A stretch of 64,000 nt of DNA from positions 2,604,001-2,668,000 of the forward strand of contig CADCXD010000018.1 in NCBI GenBank assembly GCA_902806575.1, written 5' to 3'. The notes beneath the pieces were generated by a model that saw only the letters and a list, made by a program, of their open reading frames with translations, made no database searches and had not been told where the DNA came from. Below, in pieces: positions 11,067-23,000 of the stretch. Every line of letters begins with the position of its first letter. The stretch's first letter is position 1. Origin of the DNA: Jackrogersella multiformis. Lineage: Eukaryota > Ascomycota > Sordariomycetes > Xylariales > Hypoxylaceae. A program made the translations under genes and the position numbers.

Positions 11067-12190
11067 GATTGCCTGTAGAAGGATGGCAGTGTTTCGGTTG
11101 GGTTGAAGGTTGAAGGTTGAAGGTTGAAGGTTGAAGGTTGAAGGTTGAAGGTTGAAGGTTGAAGGTTGAAGGTTGAAGGTTGAAGGTTGAAGGTTGAAGG
11201 TTGAAGGTTGAAGGTTGAAGGTTGAAGGTTGAAGGTTAAGGATTAAAGATTAAAGGTCTAAAGCTGAAAGGTGAGACGCGTTGAATTGGGCGTTTACGCG
11301 ACGGGAACTTTTTAATTGATTTTCTTGCAGTGGCAGAGTGGGCGGTGGTAGGCAACGGAGGCGCTAAATCGCGGGGTAGTCGCCCACGGATACAATACAC
11401 AGGTAGGCACCTGCTGTGGCTTGTTACCCGTCGAGCCACGCCACCGGGTCCACTATCAATCCAATGATTACGAATATACAGTAACTGATAATAACTTCGT
11501 ACTGTGCAACTCAACTAATTAGGTACATAATATATAGCTATCCATATCTAGGTATATCACAGGTACCTAGGTATATCAATAGTATAATAATAACTTACTT
11601 CCAATAAATCAGAATGAGGCTATCGCAATACACTAGTTCTAACCGTAGTGTATTATCTCGTGACGTGGAGTCCTCGGCTTGATACCGGGTCGAATCCGGG
11701 GTGCTGGCACAAAAGGCAGCTTCGAGCCTCGGTAAGTCTCGTTTTGGTACAACATACCGGTAGCTTCTGGAAGGAACGGCACGCCAATCCACCCAAACAC
11801 CCCTGAAATTACCTGGTACCTAAGCTGGAGCCGCTGTACTGAAGCCCGAGCTACGTAGCCTACAGGGCCTGTATCGCGCGCATCCATGATGAATGGGTGT
11901 ACATATTGGTTGGCAGGTGCTGGGGCAAGCTAAACTTTAACCACTCTGACATCAACACAACATTTAACCTTTTAACATCCATTCATCTCTCCATCCGTCT
12001 CCGTCTCTCCATCCATCGTCCCGACAAATCCAAACCTACCTGATAAATTTATCTGGTGAAGACTATTCGTCATCTTTTTTGGCTTCTTTATAATATAAAT
12101 AGTAATACGACTCTCGTCATCGATATATATATTTATATTAATACCTTCTTCGACCAATCGCGCGCATACCAATAGGGGAAATACATCAAC
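11067..12190. other. Divergent promoter region of RPA2 and the Lon protease
   Basis: Holds the 137-bp heptamer tract at 11101-11237 next to RPA2, TACC/GGTA palindromes near 11559-11575 and an AT-rich TATA-like stretch at 12090-12140 in front of the Lon gene. Open frames at 11595-11887 have no recognisable features. Confidence 0.55.
11101..11237. repeat. GGTTGAA heptanucleotide tandem repeat, about 19.6 copies
   Basis: An essentially perfect run of the seven-base unit GGTTGAA (TTCAACC in the sense of RPA2 transcription). It ends 35 bases before the RPA2 ATG, so it lies in the promoter or 5' leader. It degenerates into AAGGATTAAAGATTAAAGG on the far side. The unit differs from the usual fungal telomere repeat TTAGGG. 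Confidence 0.97.
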
Positions 12191-15148
12191 ATGGCGCAAT
12201 CGGCAGTCATGCCCGTGATTCCCTTGGGAAAGAATCACATTCTTTTCCCCGGCTCCGTCATCCGAATACCAGTGCCCGCGAGCCGCTCTGATATACCTGC
12301 CTTGCTTTCGAGCGTTTACACTCGTGCTTCCAAAGGCGCGAGGCGAGTCGACCAGATCCCCGTCGTTTGCGTACCTCAGATCTCGCCGCTACTTAACCGC
12401 CGTGGACAGCCGCTTTTAGAGCAGAACCCAGAGCGATACGACAAGCTCGTGGATGTAAATAGAAACAACATCAAAGGGGAACGGTTGTTTGGTTATGGTA
12501 TCTCTGGCAAGATCAATGCGATCCAGGGCCAGAACGGGGCCGAATTTAACCTTCTGGTACAGGGCGTATCGCGGGTTTCTATCGAGAAGGTAACCCAAGA
12601 ACGCCCTTACTTCGAAGCACGCGTGTTCCCTCACGTAGATCAGGTCAGCCCCCAGGAGCTTCAGAGTCCGCCTTATCAAGAGCTTTTCGGCACTCTGAAG
12701 CGCCTGTCGAGGGAACTCGTGTCCTATCTCCGCGTATCTGCATATCTCCTATCCAGCGGCAACGCCGGTCTGAACCCTCTACTATCGCGACGGCTCGAGC
12801 AGTTCATTGCCAGGAAGACTCCTGCTGAGGGAGGTTCGCTAGCCGATTTCATGATGAATATGATCGACGCCTCTTACGAGGAAAAGCTCCAAGTTCTCGC
12901 TGCCACTGATGTCGCAGATCGCATGCAGAAGGTAATTGAGGTATTGGAGCGTCAAGTAGACGAACTAAAAGGCAATATCAAGGTTACTACTCTTACCAGT
13001 ACCGCCGTACCTATTCATGTAGACCCTGAAGATGTGGAGAGAATAAACGAGAATAAACGAAATACAAAGCCACCACGGCCGGGCCTCAAGATGCCTCCGC
13101 CTGGGTTCGGTCTCGGTGGCGGATCGCCGTTCAGCTTGTTTGGCGGGGGGCCAGGCGAGCAGCAGGACCAGGATGATTTACAAGACCTCGAGAAGAAGAT
13201 AGAGGAGGCCAAGCTTCCTCCAGACGCTGCTAAAGTGGCCGAGCGAGAATTCAAGCGGCTGAAGCAGATGATGCCGGCGCAGGCCGAGTATCAGGTTGTT
13301 AGGACGTATCTTGAGACGTTGGCTGAGATACCGTGGTCAGTCATCACGGACGACCCGATTAGTGTTGGCACACTAGAAAGCGCAAGAAAGCAGCTTGATA
13401 ATGACCACTACGGAATTCAAAAGGTGAAGAAGCGTCTGCTCTCTTACCTCACTATTGTCAGGTTGATGCAATCTGCGAATGAACAAGTAGATCATCAAAT
13501 CAAGCAGGCCGAGCAGGAGGTAGCCGACCTAGAGTCTACTAAGGGTGACGCAAAGGATGATGCTACCGTCGATCCCGAGTTTGGGGAGAAGATAAAAGCA
13601 AGCGGTCTGAAGGTCCAAATGCTGATGAATAAGCGACGGGTTGAGAAAGCCCCTATCTTGCTTCTAGTTGGGCCGCCTGGCGTTGGCAAGACTAGCATAG
13701 CTAGGTCCATTGCCACGGCTCTTGGACGCAAGTTTTACCGCATTTCACTCGGAGGTGTCAGGGACGAAGCAGAAATTAGAGGTCACCGGCGAACTTACGT
13801 TGCTGCGATGCCAGGTCTGATCGTCCAAGGTTTGAGGAAGGTGGGCGTAGCAAACCCTGTTTTCCTGTTGGACGAAATAGACAAGCTGGGCATGTCTAAC
13901 CATAACGGCGACCCTTCCGCTGCCATGCTCGAGGTGCTCGATCCCGAACAAAATCACGCCTTCCATGATCACTACATCAATACACCAATCGATCTGAGCA
14001 AAGTTCTCTTCATCGCCACCGCGAATACCCTCGACACGATCCCGGGTCCACTCTTGGATCGAATGGAAACTCTGGAATTTTCCGGCTATACCACCCTTGA
14101 AAAGCGACACATCGCGTTACAACATCTTGTTCCTAAGCAGATCAGGGTGAATGGTCTCTCGGATGACCAGGTCCGCTTCAGCGAGGAGGTAGTTTCAAAG
14201 ATCATTGAGTCATATACTCGCGAATCAGGAGTTCGTAACCTCGAGCGAGAGATAGGCTCCGTCTGCCGCGCGAAAGCCGTTGAATTCGTGGAGTCTAACG
14301 ACCGAGGCCACCCGGAAACATATAGGGCAGATATTACTGTTGAGGATCTAGAGTCTATTTTAGGTATCGAGAAATTCGAGGACGAGATAGCGGAGAAAAC
14401 TAGCCAACCGGGCATAGTGACTGGCCTCGTTGCCTACAGCTCTGGGGGCAACGGGGGCATTCTGTTCATTGAAGTTTTGGATATGCCTGGTGATGGAAGC
14501 GTTGAGCTCACGGGCAATCTTGGTGATGTGCTTAAAGAAAGCGTCAAAGTTGCAAGGAGTTGGGTACGCAACCATGCCTACGACTTGGGCCTGACACAGG
14601 ATCCTACGGAAAATATCATGATGAAGCGCAGTCTACACGTCCATTGCCCGTCTGGGGCCGTGCCAAAGGACGGCCCATCGAGCGGCATGGCCCAGGCAAT
14701 CGCTCTCATATCACTTCTTTCCGGACGGCCTGTTCCCCCGACCTTGGCTATGACGGTAAGCCTACCGAATTTTCTAGGCATTTGTCTACAAGATACTAAT
14801 ACTCGAGATAGGGCGAATTCCAGCTTTCTGGTCACGTGAAGAGAGTCGGCGGTATAAAGGAGAAACTAATCGGTGCATACCGTGCTGGCGTCAAAACAGT
14901 TATCTTACCGGCGCAGAACGAGAAAGATGCGAGAGAGGTACCATCAGAAGTGAGGGACGGGCTAAACATCATCTACGTCAGGTATGGATTTGCTACGCGA
15001 GCCTCTAGTCTAGCCCTTTTCCCTGCGTTTTCCATGAAGCTAACTAGGATGTTTCAATAGTCATATCTGGGAGGCCATCCGCCATATCTGGCCTGAGGTG
15101 CAGTGGCCGCAGGAGAGCAATTTCACGCCGATCCAGTCTCGATTATAG
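12191..15148 (+). CDS. Peroxisomal Lon-type ATP-dependent protease
   Basis: Three exons: 12191-14755, 14812-14981 and 15061-15148 (940 residues). Lon degrades damaged matrix proteins. The N-terminal substrate-binding domain covers about 10-260. The AAA+ module has Walker A GPPGVGKT at 494-501 and Walker B VFLLDEIDKL, followed by an arginine-rich sensor region (TRESGVRNLEREI). The serine protease domain has PKDGPSSGMA with the catalytic serine S830 and a matching lysine K873 in GGIKEKLIGA, 43 residues later as in bacterial Lon. The protein ends in S-R-L, a peroxisomal targeting signal type 1. There is no mitochondrial presequence, which separates it from the mitochondrial paralogue. A proline/glycine-rich insert (about 300-325) is typical of fungal peroxisomal Lon. 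Confidence 0.97.
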
Positions 15149-16595
15149 TTATTTGTCTTCCTTGATCCTTTTGTTTGTCTAGCATATATGTCATGGTCAT
15201 GGTACGGCGTTGGATGTCATCATTCTGGCAGGGGGAAATCATCCCATCTCAGGAGGGCTTAGGGGGGCAGCAAATATTCTAGGTGTGGCTAATAGATGTA
15301 TCATCTGCAGAGTTGCAAAGTTCCACGACGTTAGCGCAATCATCCTTTCATTAAGCGCAGATTGTCCCTCAGCGCGGGTTTTCGTCCTATTTATTGCTTT
15401 GCCACGATCGTACCGGACAGGAGTCGGCAGATCTAGTAGCTATACCACGAGAGGCAACCAGACGCAACTGGCGTCGCAAACGTTTCCTGTCGTCCTCCGC
15501 TGCATCGGACCACCAGGGCCACCAGATCGCTGTACAACCTCGTACAGCATAGCCCCTTCGCCGGAAGAAGCGAGCGGACGCCTGCCACAAACATTCTCGA
15601 CGTTCTAACCCCAAAGCAGCGACGCACAAGATTATATGTCCGCGTGGGACAAGATGTTTCGCGCTGTTATCTGACCCGTCCCAGGAGATTGCCTTCCCCA
15701 ACGCCCGCCAAGCGTCTGCTCCCATGTCCCTGGAACGCTCGCAGCGCAGACTTTATTACATACCGCGGAGGTGGTAGGCCGGATACCTGCAGTTCTCCCG
15801 CCAGGGGAAAGGGGTTCCATCTGTCGGAAGATAAACGCGGAGACGGGCAGGCAGGCAGGCAGAAAAGAGGTTCAGACGGGCAGAGGGTAGGGTCTCGGTA
15901 AGACTTGCGTGTCTTAATATCGCTCTCGTGTGGCACCCAGACAAAAGGATGAGCCACTGCGCGACCTCGGCTCGATAATACTGGTAATCTCGTCAGCCAA
16001 AACGCCTAGCTCGACTGAGGCTTGGGCTTTCCCTCTGGCCTAAGACATATCCGTATGTATGAAGCATATCCAAGTGTTCCTAGATCCACACTCGCCAGTT
16101 CCGGCATGCTGGCTAGCCAAGCACGTCTTTGTCATCGGGACAGGGATCATATCGCGATCCGTTCGTTCGCTGTTTATCAACTCGAATTGTCATGTCATGT
16201 CAGGCGTCGACCCGAGACAACTCGCCTAATTATTTTCTCCTACCCGGCAATTCGCAGAGAATAGGAGGAGAGAAGCAAAATTTTCCGACCCCAGGCAAGC
16301 GAGCTCCCGCCCAAATCCCCCCCCTCTCTCTCTCCCCCCTCCTCCACTCCCCCAAACCCGCATCATTACTGGCGCGCCTCTGTGTAAAATCCGGCGTGCC
16401 TCCCAACGGCCGTAAGGAGATTGCGGGATTGGACTGGGGACTAGGGACTGGGGACTGGGGAGGAGCAATCCCCGTAGACATAGCAGACCGCGCACGCACA
16501 AACTCTCGCGGTTACCGACGACCTAGCAGGAGCCCGCGCCAGCGGACGACATGTCGGTTAGCTGATTCGTGTGGCACGCGAGCACGAAAAGGCCA

Positions 16596-16632
16596 GGGGG
16601 GGAGTGAGAGGGAGGGGGAGGGGAAGGGGGGG
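16596..16632 (+). other. G-rich tract with G-quadruplex potential
   Basis: Runs of three or more G separated by one to six bases, at least five runs within 37 bases. This fits the classical intramolecular G-quadruplex pattern on the plus strand. A mirrored C-rich tract lies about 250 bases upstream. Confidence 0.75.
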
Positions 16633-16970
16633 CCCTCGCCGAGCCACACCGAGCGTACGGTTCGCTGGGAACGAGCCAGGAACGACGATTCGGGGAACTG
16701 GTCCCCTGGGGTCCCACGGACGCGGCACGCAAACACCGGCGGGCTCTGGCTGGCTGGCTGGGTCGCGCAGCTGCGCAAACGCCAGTGTCATACCGTCGAC
16801 ATCGAGCGCATGCGCGCGATCTCTGTTACGTGGTATCCACACTAAGGTGATGCGAGCATGTATGTACATAGCTGTGTCTAGCTGCGCACCCTGCGCGTCT
16901 GCCGTGCGTACGTACGTGTGTCGCGAGCCTTCTGTGCTGCGGCGCGCCGTTTCAGGTTGAGGTCACGATA

Positions 16971-16996
16971 GGGAGGGGGGGTGAGGGTTTGGGGGG
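16971..16996 (+). other. G-rich tract with G-quadruplex potential
   Basis: Four or more G runs in 26 bases (GGGAGGGGGGG then TGAGGG then TTTGGGGGG). It lies at the right end of the GC-rich non-coding block. Confidence 0.75.
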
Positions 16997-17000
16997 ATTA

Positions 17001-20000
17001 CTGCTGCGAGGGGTGAAGTTGGGACTGTTTCTGGCTTGGATCTTTCAAGTAGGTATGGATGTCCAGAACTTGCTACTGCTACTATGATGTACATACATAC
17101 CTAGAGCTGCGGGCGATGGGTTGGTGGGTGTCTATCCTATGTACATTTTCCAAATACAAACCTCCGCTACATCATATCCTACTTACTTACCTAGGTACTT
17201 ACTTGCCTACCTCCTAGCATGCAGGCTACCTCAGCCACCGGTCCCAGCGCAGCGGAAGGGCATACGTGCGGAACGTAGACGTATCAACGTCGACGCCGAT
17301 AATTACGATGCCGTCCCTGCCGTCGATATGTAGGTGGATGGGAATGTGTTTTGCTTAATTCTCCTATGCCCGTTTCCTGGACCCGCCTTGCGGTCGTTTT
17401 CTTTTCCTTTTATCCCCCCCCCCTTTCCTGCGATTTCTTTCCTTCCTTCCTTTCCATTCCCTTTCCCGCCCACTTCTGCCGCATCGCAGCGCGGCGCGGC
17501 GTGGGACAGCGACGGCGCGAGGAAACGTTCCCATGTCTCTCGTCGACTCCGATCGTCAGGTTCCCGGCGGAAGACCTGCAGAGGGGGGGCTGCCGCCCGG
17601 GTGCCTGCAGCGGCAGCGGCAGCATCTAGGACCGGTGGGGTGTGGCTGGTTCTCTATTTCTCCCTGTGGGCTTGTTGTTGTCGCTGTTGCTGTTGATGTG
17701 CTTGTCGCGGAGGCCTCTAGGTCTCTGATGTTCTTCTTCGTGATCTCGATTTGGTTGGGCTTGTTTTAGCTGCCTGTGCCGCCGTCCCGGGTTTACCGGC
17801 GCCTTGGGAGAAACACGCACGTACGTGCATGGTACAGATAGGACATACATATATACATACGTGCATGCATGCATACATACGCATACCCCCCGTGGTCGTG
17901 GATAGCTTCGGGCGTGGATGGATATATGTTTCTGGCACCGGGTAATCGGATGCTGATACTGGCTTTCTACGTGCTAACTATCATAGTATATGGGTTTCCT
18001 TTGTCTTAATCCTAGTCGGGTGTCGTAGTTCGTGCTGTACATATCTACATAGGTAGGTGCTTGGAGTTGTATAACGAGTACAAGATATCAAGGTTATTCA
18101 TCGCCGTACACTTCTATAAAACGGCTGGCGTGCCGGTTCCTACGCAAGGGAGGCAGTGACTGCGTATATAGTAGCCCTAGGAGTGCTATCGGGGAGGTTA
18201 TACAGGTTAATTAAATTACATGGATTCGAGATCCAGATCCTTGGTTCGTGATTCACAGTCGATGGAGTTGCATATATACGAAATATGGTAAGAATTCAAC
18301 CGGACAGAGGCTGGGTAGCTTGTTAGGAACTTCTCAATTATACTCTAAATGCTGTTTATCTAATTCATCTTACGTCTCTAATTTAACGTGAGGTAGACTG
18401 GCAAGTGTTAGCCATTTCAGCCAATGACTACAACAAGTTCATACCCTTTTCCTTCTCATGTTTGCTCGTTACAAGATCCATTTCGTGTGACGAGGCTAGG
18501 GAGAGACGATAACACAGACAGGATTTATTAACCCAAGTTGGTAGAGAGCGCATATTTCATAGGATGCCTTGTCTGTCGGTTTATGCCTTCATATTAACGG
18601 ACTATACCGATAGTAACTTAACTGACTCGGAGTATTGCGTTTGGAGTGTAGATCTTGTGCAAGAATAGCACAGCTCATCAAGCCTTAAAACTTACATAGC
18701 GTGACCTTTTCTCCGGGTCCTCCCTGCAAAAATGATCGTCCCTGAAGCTAGTTAATAGAAGGCAGGCGAGTATACTACTAATAGGATATCGGAGCTAACC
18801 GAGGCTCAGAGGTCAATCAAACCCAGTAGTGAGGGACGGTATAGTCCTCTATGCCCAGTGGGCCGGCAAGCAGCACTACGTGTGTATAACGCTGCCCAAC
18901 AGAATATCCGCATGATACCAACGACACGTAGAATAAAGTAGGTTCCACCGATCTAAGCTTAGAACCCAGCAAAGCCGCGACTCGGCCGGGACCATTCTCG
19001 GCTTCATGGGCCGCCGGCGCGATAATGTAATTAGATGGAGGGAGCCGAACTGCCGGGTTCGAAAGACTAGAATGGGCGTGGCCGTTTCAGAACCAACACG
19101 GTTCATTGCTAACTCTGTAGGTATGCAAGCATGACCCTTCACGACGTAGCTAGCGATTAATATAGCGGCATCGAAGTGGTGAGGCTAACTAACTTCGATG
19201 AGGAGCCCCGTCTCGAGTCATATCAACCAAATATTAATCCCGGGAACAATATCCCGCTATATCCATAGCTCCGACGGAAGGACCCAAGATCCCGGATCCG
19301 TCGCATCTCGCATGGGCTTGCGGCTCACTGGGACGAACTCTTTCTCGTGCTTGAAGGACCTATGCCGAATCTGACTAAGAACTTGATGGAAGACGACACT
19401 CGCAACTTCAAGAGTTCGTATGCAATACGAGTTATCGCATTTCTGCGAGTCGAATGTAGTTTCGGCTTCAATGTGAATGAGCATGATGACACTAACCGGC
19501 CCAAGTTCATGGCTGAGTCGGAGCAGAGACAAGACATATATAGCTGCGTTTGCAGTGATGTCGTCTGCAGTGGACTATGTAAGTGAGATGCAGCTTCATG
19601 TGGCTTGCGCTAGCTGTACGACATATGCAACTTAATTGGGCGACTTTTGCTTTTTATGATGATATGCCTCGACTTCACCATGATCCTACCTGTTGTGCTA
19701 AAGATGCCTGTTTCCTCATATCGTCGACGTTACCATCCTAGTCCACCAAAGATAGGAAATCAAAGGGACAAGCACTGCCATGTGTTTTCAACCTTCGGGG
19801 CTTTCACGAGAATAGCTGAATACCAGGGGGAAGCTAATCCGCCGACTCTTACTAGGTTGAGCATTCCTCCGGCCATGCCATAAGCGGGAAAATACATGGC
19901 GTTCATGGCGTAAAGGCCGGAATAAGCAATTCGGAGATCTGGATAGGCTCGAGACCCAAGTCAAGCGCCATCAGCTGAAGTCGACTCTGGATAGCGGGCT

Positions 20001-23000
20001 ATTCCACATAAGGATCACGAGGTCGTTTGCGAGGTGGCTTCGTTGCAATATTTCTACCGTAAAAGGACAAGCCCGCGAGACCACATCGGTGAGAGGGAGA
20101 ATGAGAATGAGAGAGGTGAGACAGATTGAAAATGGCCTGGGACAAAACGTGGTTCGGCGCTGCTCCTTTAATCTGTTTCAGGGTTCGACGTCTTGCTGGG
20201 TTTGGTAGACGCCCGAATGCAACGCTGCACATACATGAGACCGCGGTAAACCGATCGTGCTAAACCTTTATCCGCTAGAGGCGAACGGGTAACCGCACGT
20301 TTGGGAATAAATTTTCCAGAGTGTGGGGAGTTCGGCGAGACTCCGAGGGCGGTGCGCCTCTGCTATAGACAGGGTCGTCTGTGATATAGAGCCGGGGACG
20401 GGCTCGAAAGTCAATTCGCAACGCCCGATGTCACAGTACATAGATTAAATCTGTGAGAACTGATCTTGGCTGTAGCGCATTGTCCAGCTTGGGCACAGGG
20501 CAAAGAAAGCTGAGATCAGCCAGGGGACGGCCATAGATTCATAGCGTCCCCGTCCGATCTCCCGACATACATAGGAGAAGTGTGAAGGAGACCATACGGG
20601 TAGAGGAAAGTATAATCTTCAACGTCGGCGACTTTTTCGGCAACTTCTCTGGTTCCGGAAACCCATTCGTGAAATTTTCAAGATGGGTTTCCTGCTCGGG
20701 GGCTTCTGAACCACAGAATAGCATATCCTGGGACGATGGAACGCGCCTGGCAGCCGCCTCGTGTTCTAATCCAGCCAAAGACGACTGCAGGTACGGGCCA
20801 TCAAACCGTTGACGCGGAGAAGAGGCCTTTCAAGGTAAATTGTTCCACTGCAGTAAGTTAGCAGGTTAGCTAGGAGAAAACTCCTGGTATTACTAGGTAG
20901 TGTAGTAGAGTACGGTACGTAACTCCCCACGCCGCTTGGCAGCTGGAGTCAGTCAATATATTTCCTGGTCCTTAGCTTGCGTATTAATTCACCGGTCGAG
21001 GCCTACCTAGCAGCCTACCCTAGTTAGGATTCCTAGCGGGTGACCTTTGCCCTGCTCTGCCCTGCCCTGCCGATCTTCTTAGGGCCAGGTGGAATCGAAG
21101 GGCCGCCCCGGACCTCCAAAAGCCCCTATTTATTGTACCTAACCCGACTGAACGGTAGTAGGTTCTCTTAACCGTTATGGGTCTCTCAATTTTATTTTAG
21201 TCCCACGACGCTGTGAAAATAATGGACCCGTAATGTCTCGCAATTATCTCGAGCAACATCATAATTTACTCGAAGATTTGCTCGAGATAATTCTGCTGGA
21301 TGGAAGGTGACCCTCATTGGCGTCATTCAACGGCCGGAGAAGTCAAAGGCCAGATCCCATCGGGCAGTGCAGATGAAATTGGTCCCTGCTGAAAAAAATC
21401 TCCGTCTGGCTGGCTTATTAGCCCGGCGGCATTTTACGCATAAATGTTGTAATTACGGCTTGGTCGCGTGCGACAGAATCATCCTAGGTTCACATTCTGA
21501 TCCAGGCGCATGAAAATATCCCGACTAGGCGAGATGAACTACTACTACTGTTTTCTTCGAGTGATTCGTTTTGTTTTGTATGCTATCACGGGTGACGTGA
21601 AGCATATCGGAGCTATCCCGGGGTTGTCTTTCTTGACTGCGTATTGTCGACTGTGCACATAGGATACACCTATAGGAGGTAAGTAATAACGTTAGCTTGT
21701 GGTAGCGCAGGGACAAATCCACAGCCCACAATCCATAACCCACCTTTGGCTGTCCTGTTCTACGTACATAATTACCTAGTACCCATCATCTCCACTGGTA
21801 ACACCTCTGATAACGGCCTAGCCATTAGAAAGTACCAGGGTGCTATGCATCTGGGTTGCATCTTGTGGGTACGGTGATACGAACGCGGCTGGTACTCCTG
21901 CCTCGGTTTGGATGTGAAAGAAGACATTGGCAAGAAAACAATGATTCGGATAGGTAGAGGAGCGATGGTTACGTGTTTTTCAGAGACACGGTGAACCCCG
22001 TATGCCATAACGAGAAGTATGCAAAGCCTCCCTAGCCTAAATCAGATACCCATGTGATAGAACAGAACCAAGATAGGTTTAGTAATCCTTAGGATATCTA
22101 CTACCATAGCATGTAGTGGTAACTACCCAGCTACCCCATGTTGCTATGTCGGTATCTGCCCATTTCGCTGACGTGCAATATTCGGCGAGCTTGGACGATG
22201 TTCAATATTAGAGCGGATCTAATATTCGGCTTGTAAGATGACCGGCCTCAACTAAGTGGGTGTTCGACTGTGTGTATGTCTCCTCGATGTACGAAGTCGG
22301 GAATGATGGCCTGTGCCTGTCCCATCCAGATGGGCCGTGATTCTGTTTGGGTAATGGGCTAGGTGCTGAAGGGTCCCAATAAGACGCAAAGCGATCTACC
22401 ATCCGGACGGGAGCACTAGCAGCGCGGTACCCAGCCATTTCAGACCGCCTACCTACCTAGGTGTGTAGGTAAGACTCGTGGAAGCCCTGATGTTGTATTT
22501 TATTTAAGCTCTCTACTCCACTTGGTTGTCAACTTGCTCCGTCTGTTCGCATCGACCACATGTATGCAACATGTATCAAACCGATACTAAGGTATGCTCC
22601 CTTTGCAAAGCACGATGATGCAATAATGTCCGCTGGACGAAAAGGCCGGCTGATGACCTAACACGGCAGATGGGCAGTCTTGTACAACGATTCTTCCGGT
22701 CGTCCTAAATAGTTAATGTATGTATACCTACATAGTAGTGAGTTATGTGTGGATATAAGGAAATGAGTTCATCCTCGAGGAATATCCACAGACGATAGAT
22801 GCCTAGCTTCGACAGTCAAGCTTTTGACCGCCTTTAGGCGCCCCATGCTTGCGTCTATTGAATTGTTCCTAGTTGTAATAGCAGTTATAGTAATAGTAAC
22901 TCGATGATGGTGACTAGGTAACAGGTAGGTCGGTAACTAGGTAGGTACCTAAGTAGATGCCCCATGTTCGCATCTAATAATTACATAGTAGAGCAGCCGG

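Larger units (their letters stand above)
15149..17000. other. GC-rich non-coding stretch at the left end of the gene desert
   Basis: No protein-like frame is convincing on either strand, although GC richness keeps several frames open (for example 15210-15608 and 16129-16845). It contains a homopyrimidine tract at 16317-16354 and G-rich runs at 16596-16632 and 16971-16996 that fit the G-quadruplex pattern. It could be a promoter, a non-coding RNA gene or a dead gene; the sequence does not decide. Confidence 0.5.

Noticed and set aside
11101..11237. Internal telomere-like repeat
   Set aside because: The unit GGTTGAA is not the TTAGGG-type fungal telomere repeat and lies between two ordinary genes.
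11685..11715. Possible tRNA T-arm (GGGTCGAATCC)
   Set aside because: Lacks the TTCRA loop start, and no D-arm or A box lies at the right distance.
15210..15608. 132-codon plus-strand frame downstream of Lon
   Set aside because: No recognisable domain, odd composition, and GC-rich sequence easily leaves frames open.
16129..16960. Overlapping long frames on both strands, up to 238 codons
   Set aside because: All are Arg/Pro/Ser/Gly-rich translations of G- and C-rich low-complexity DNA, with several frames open at once and none protein-like.
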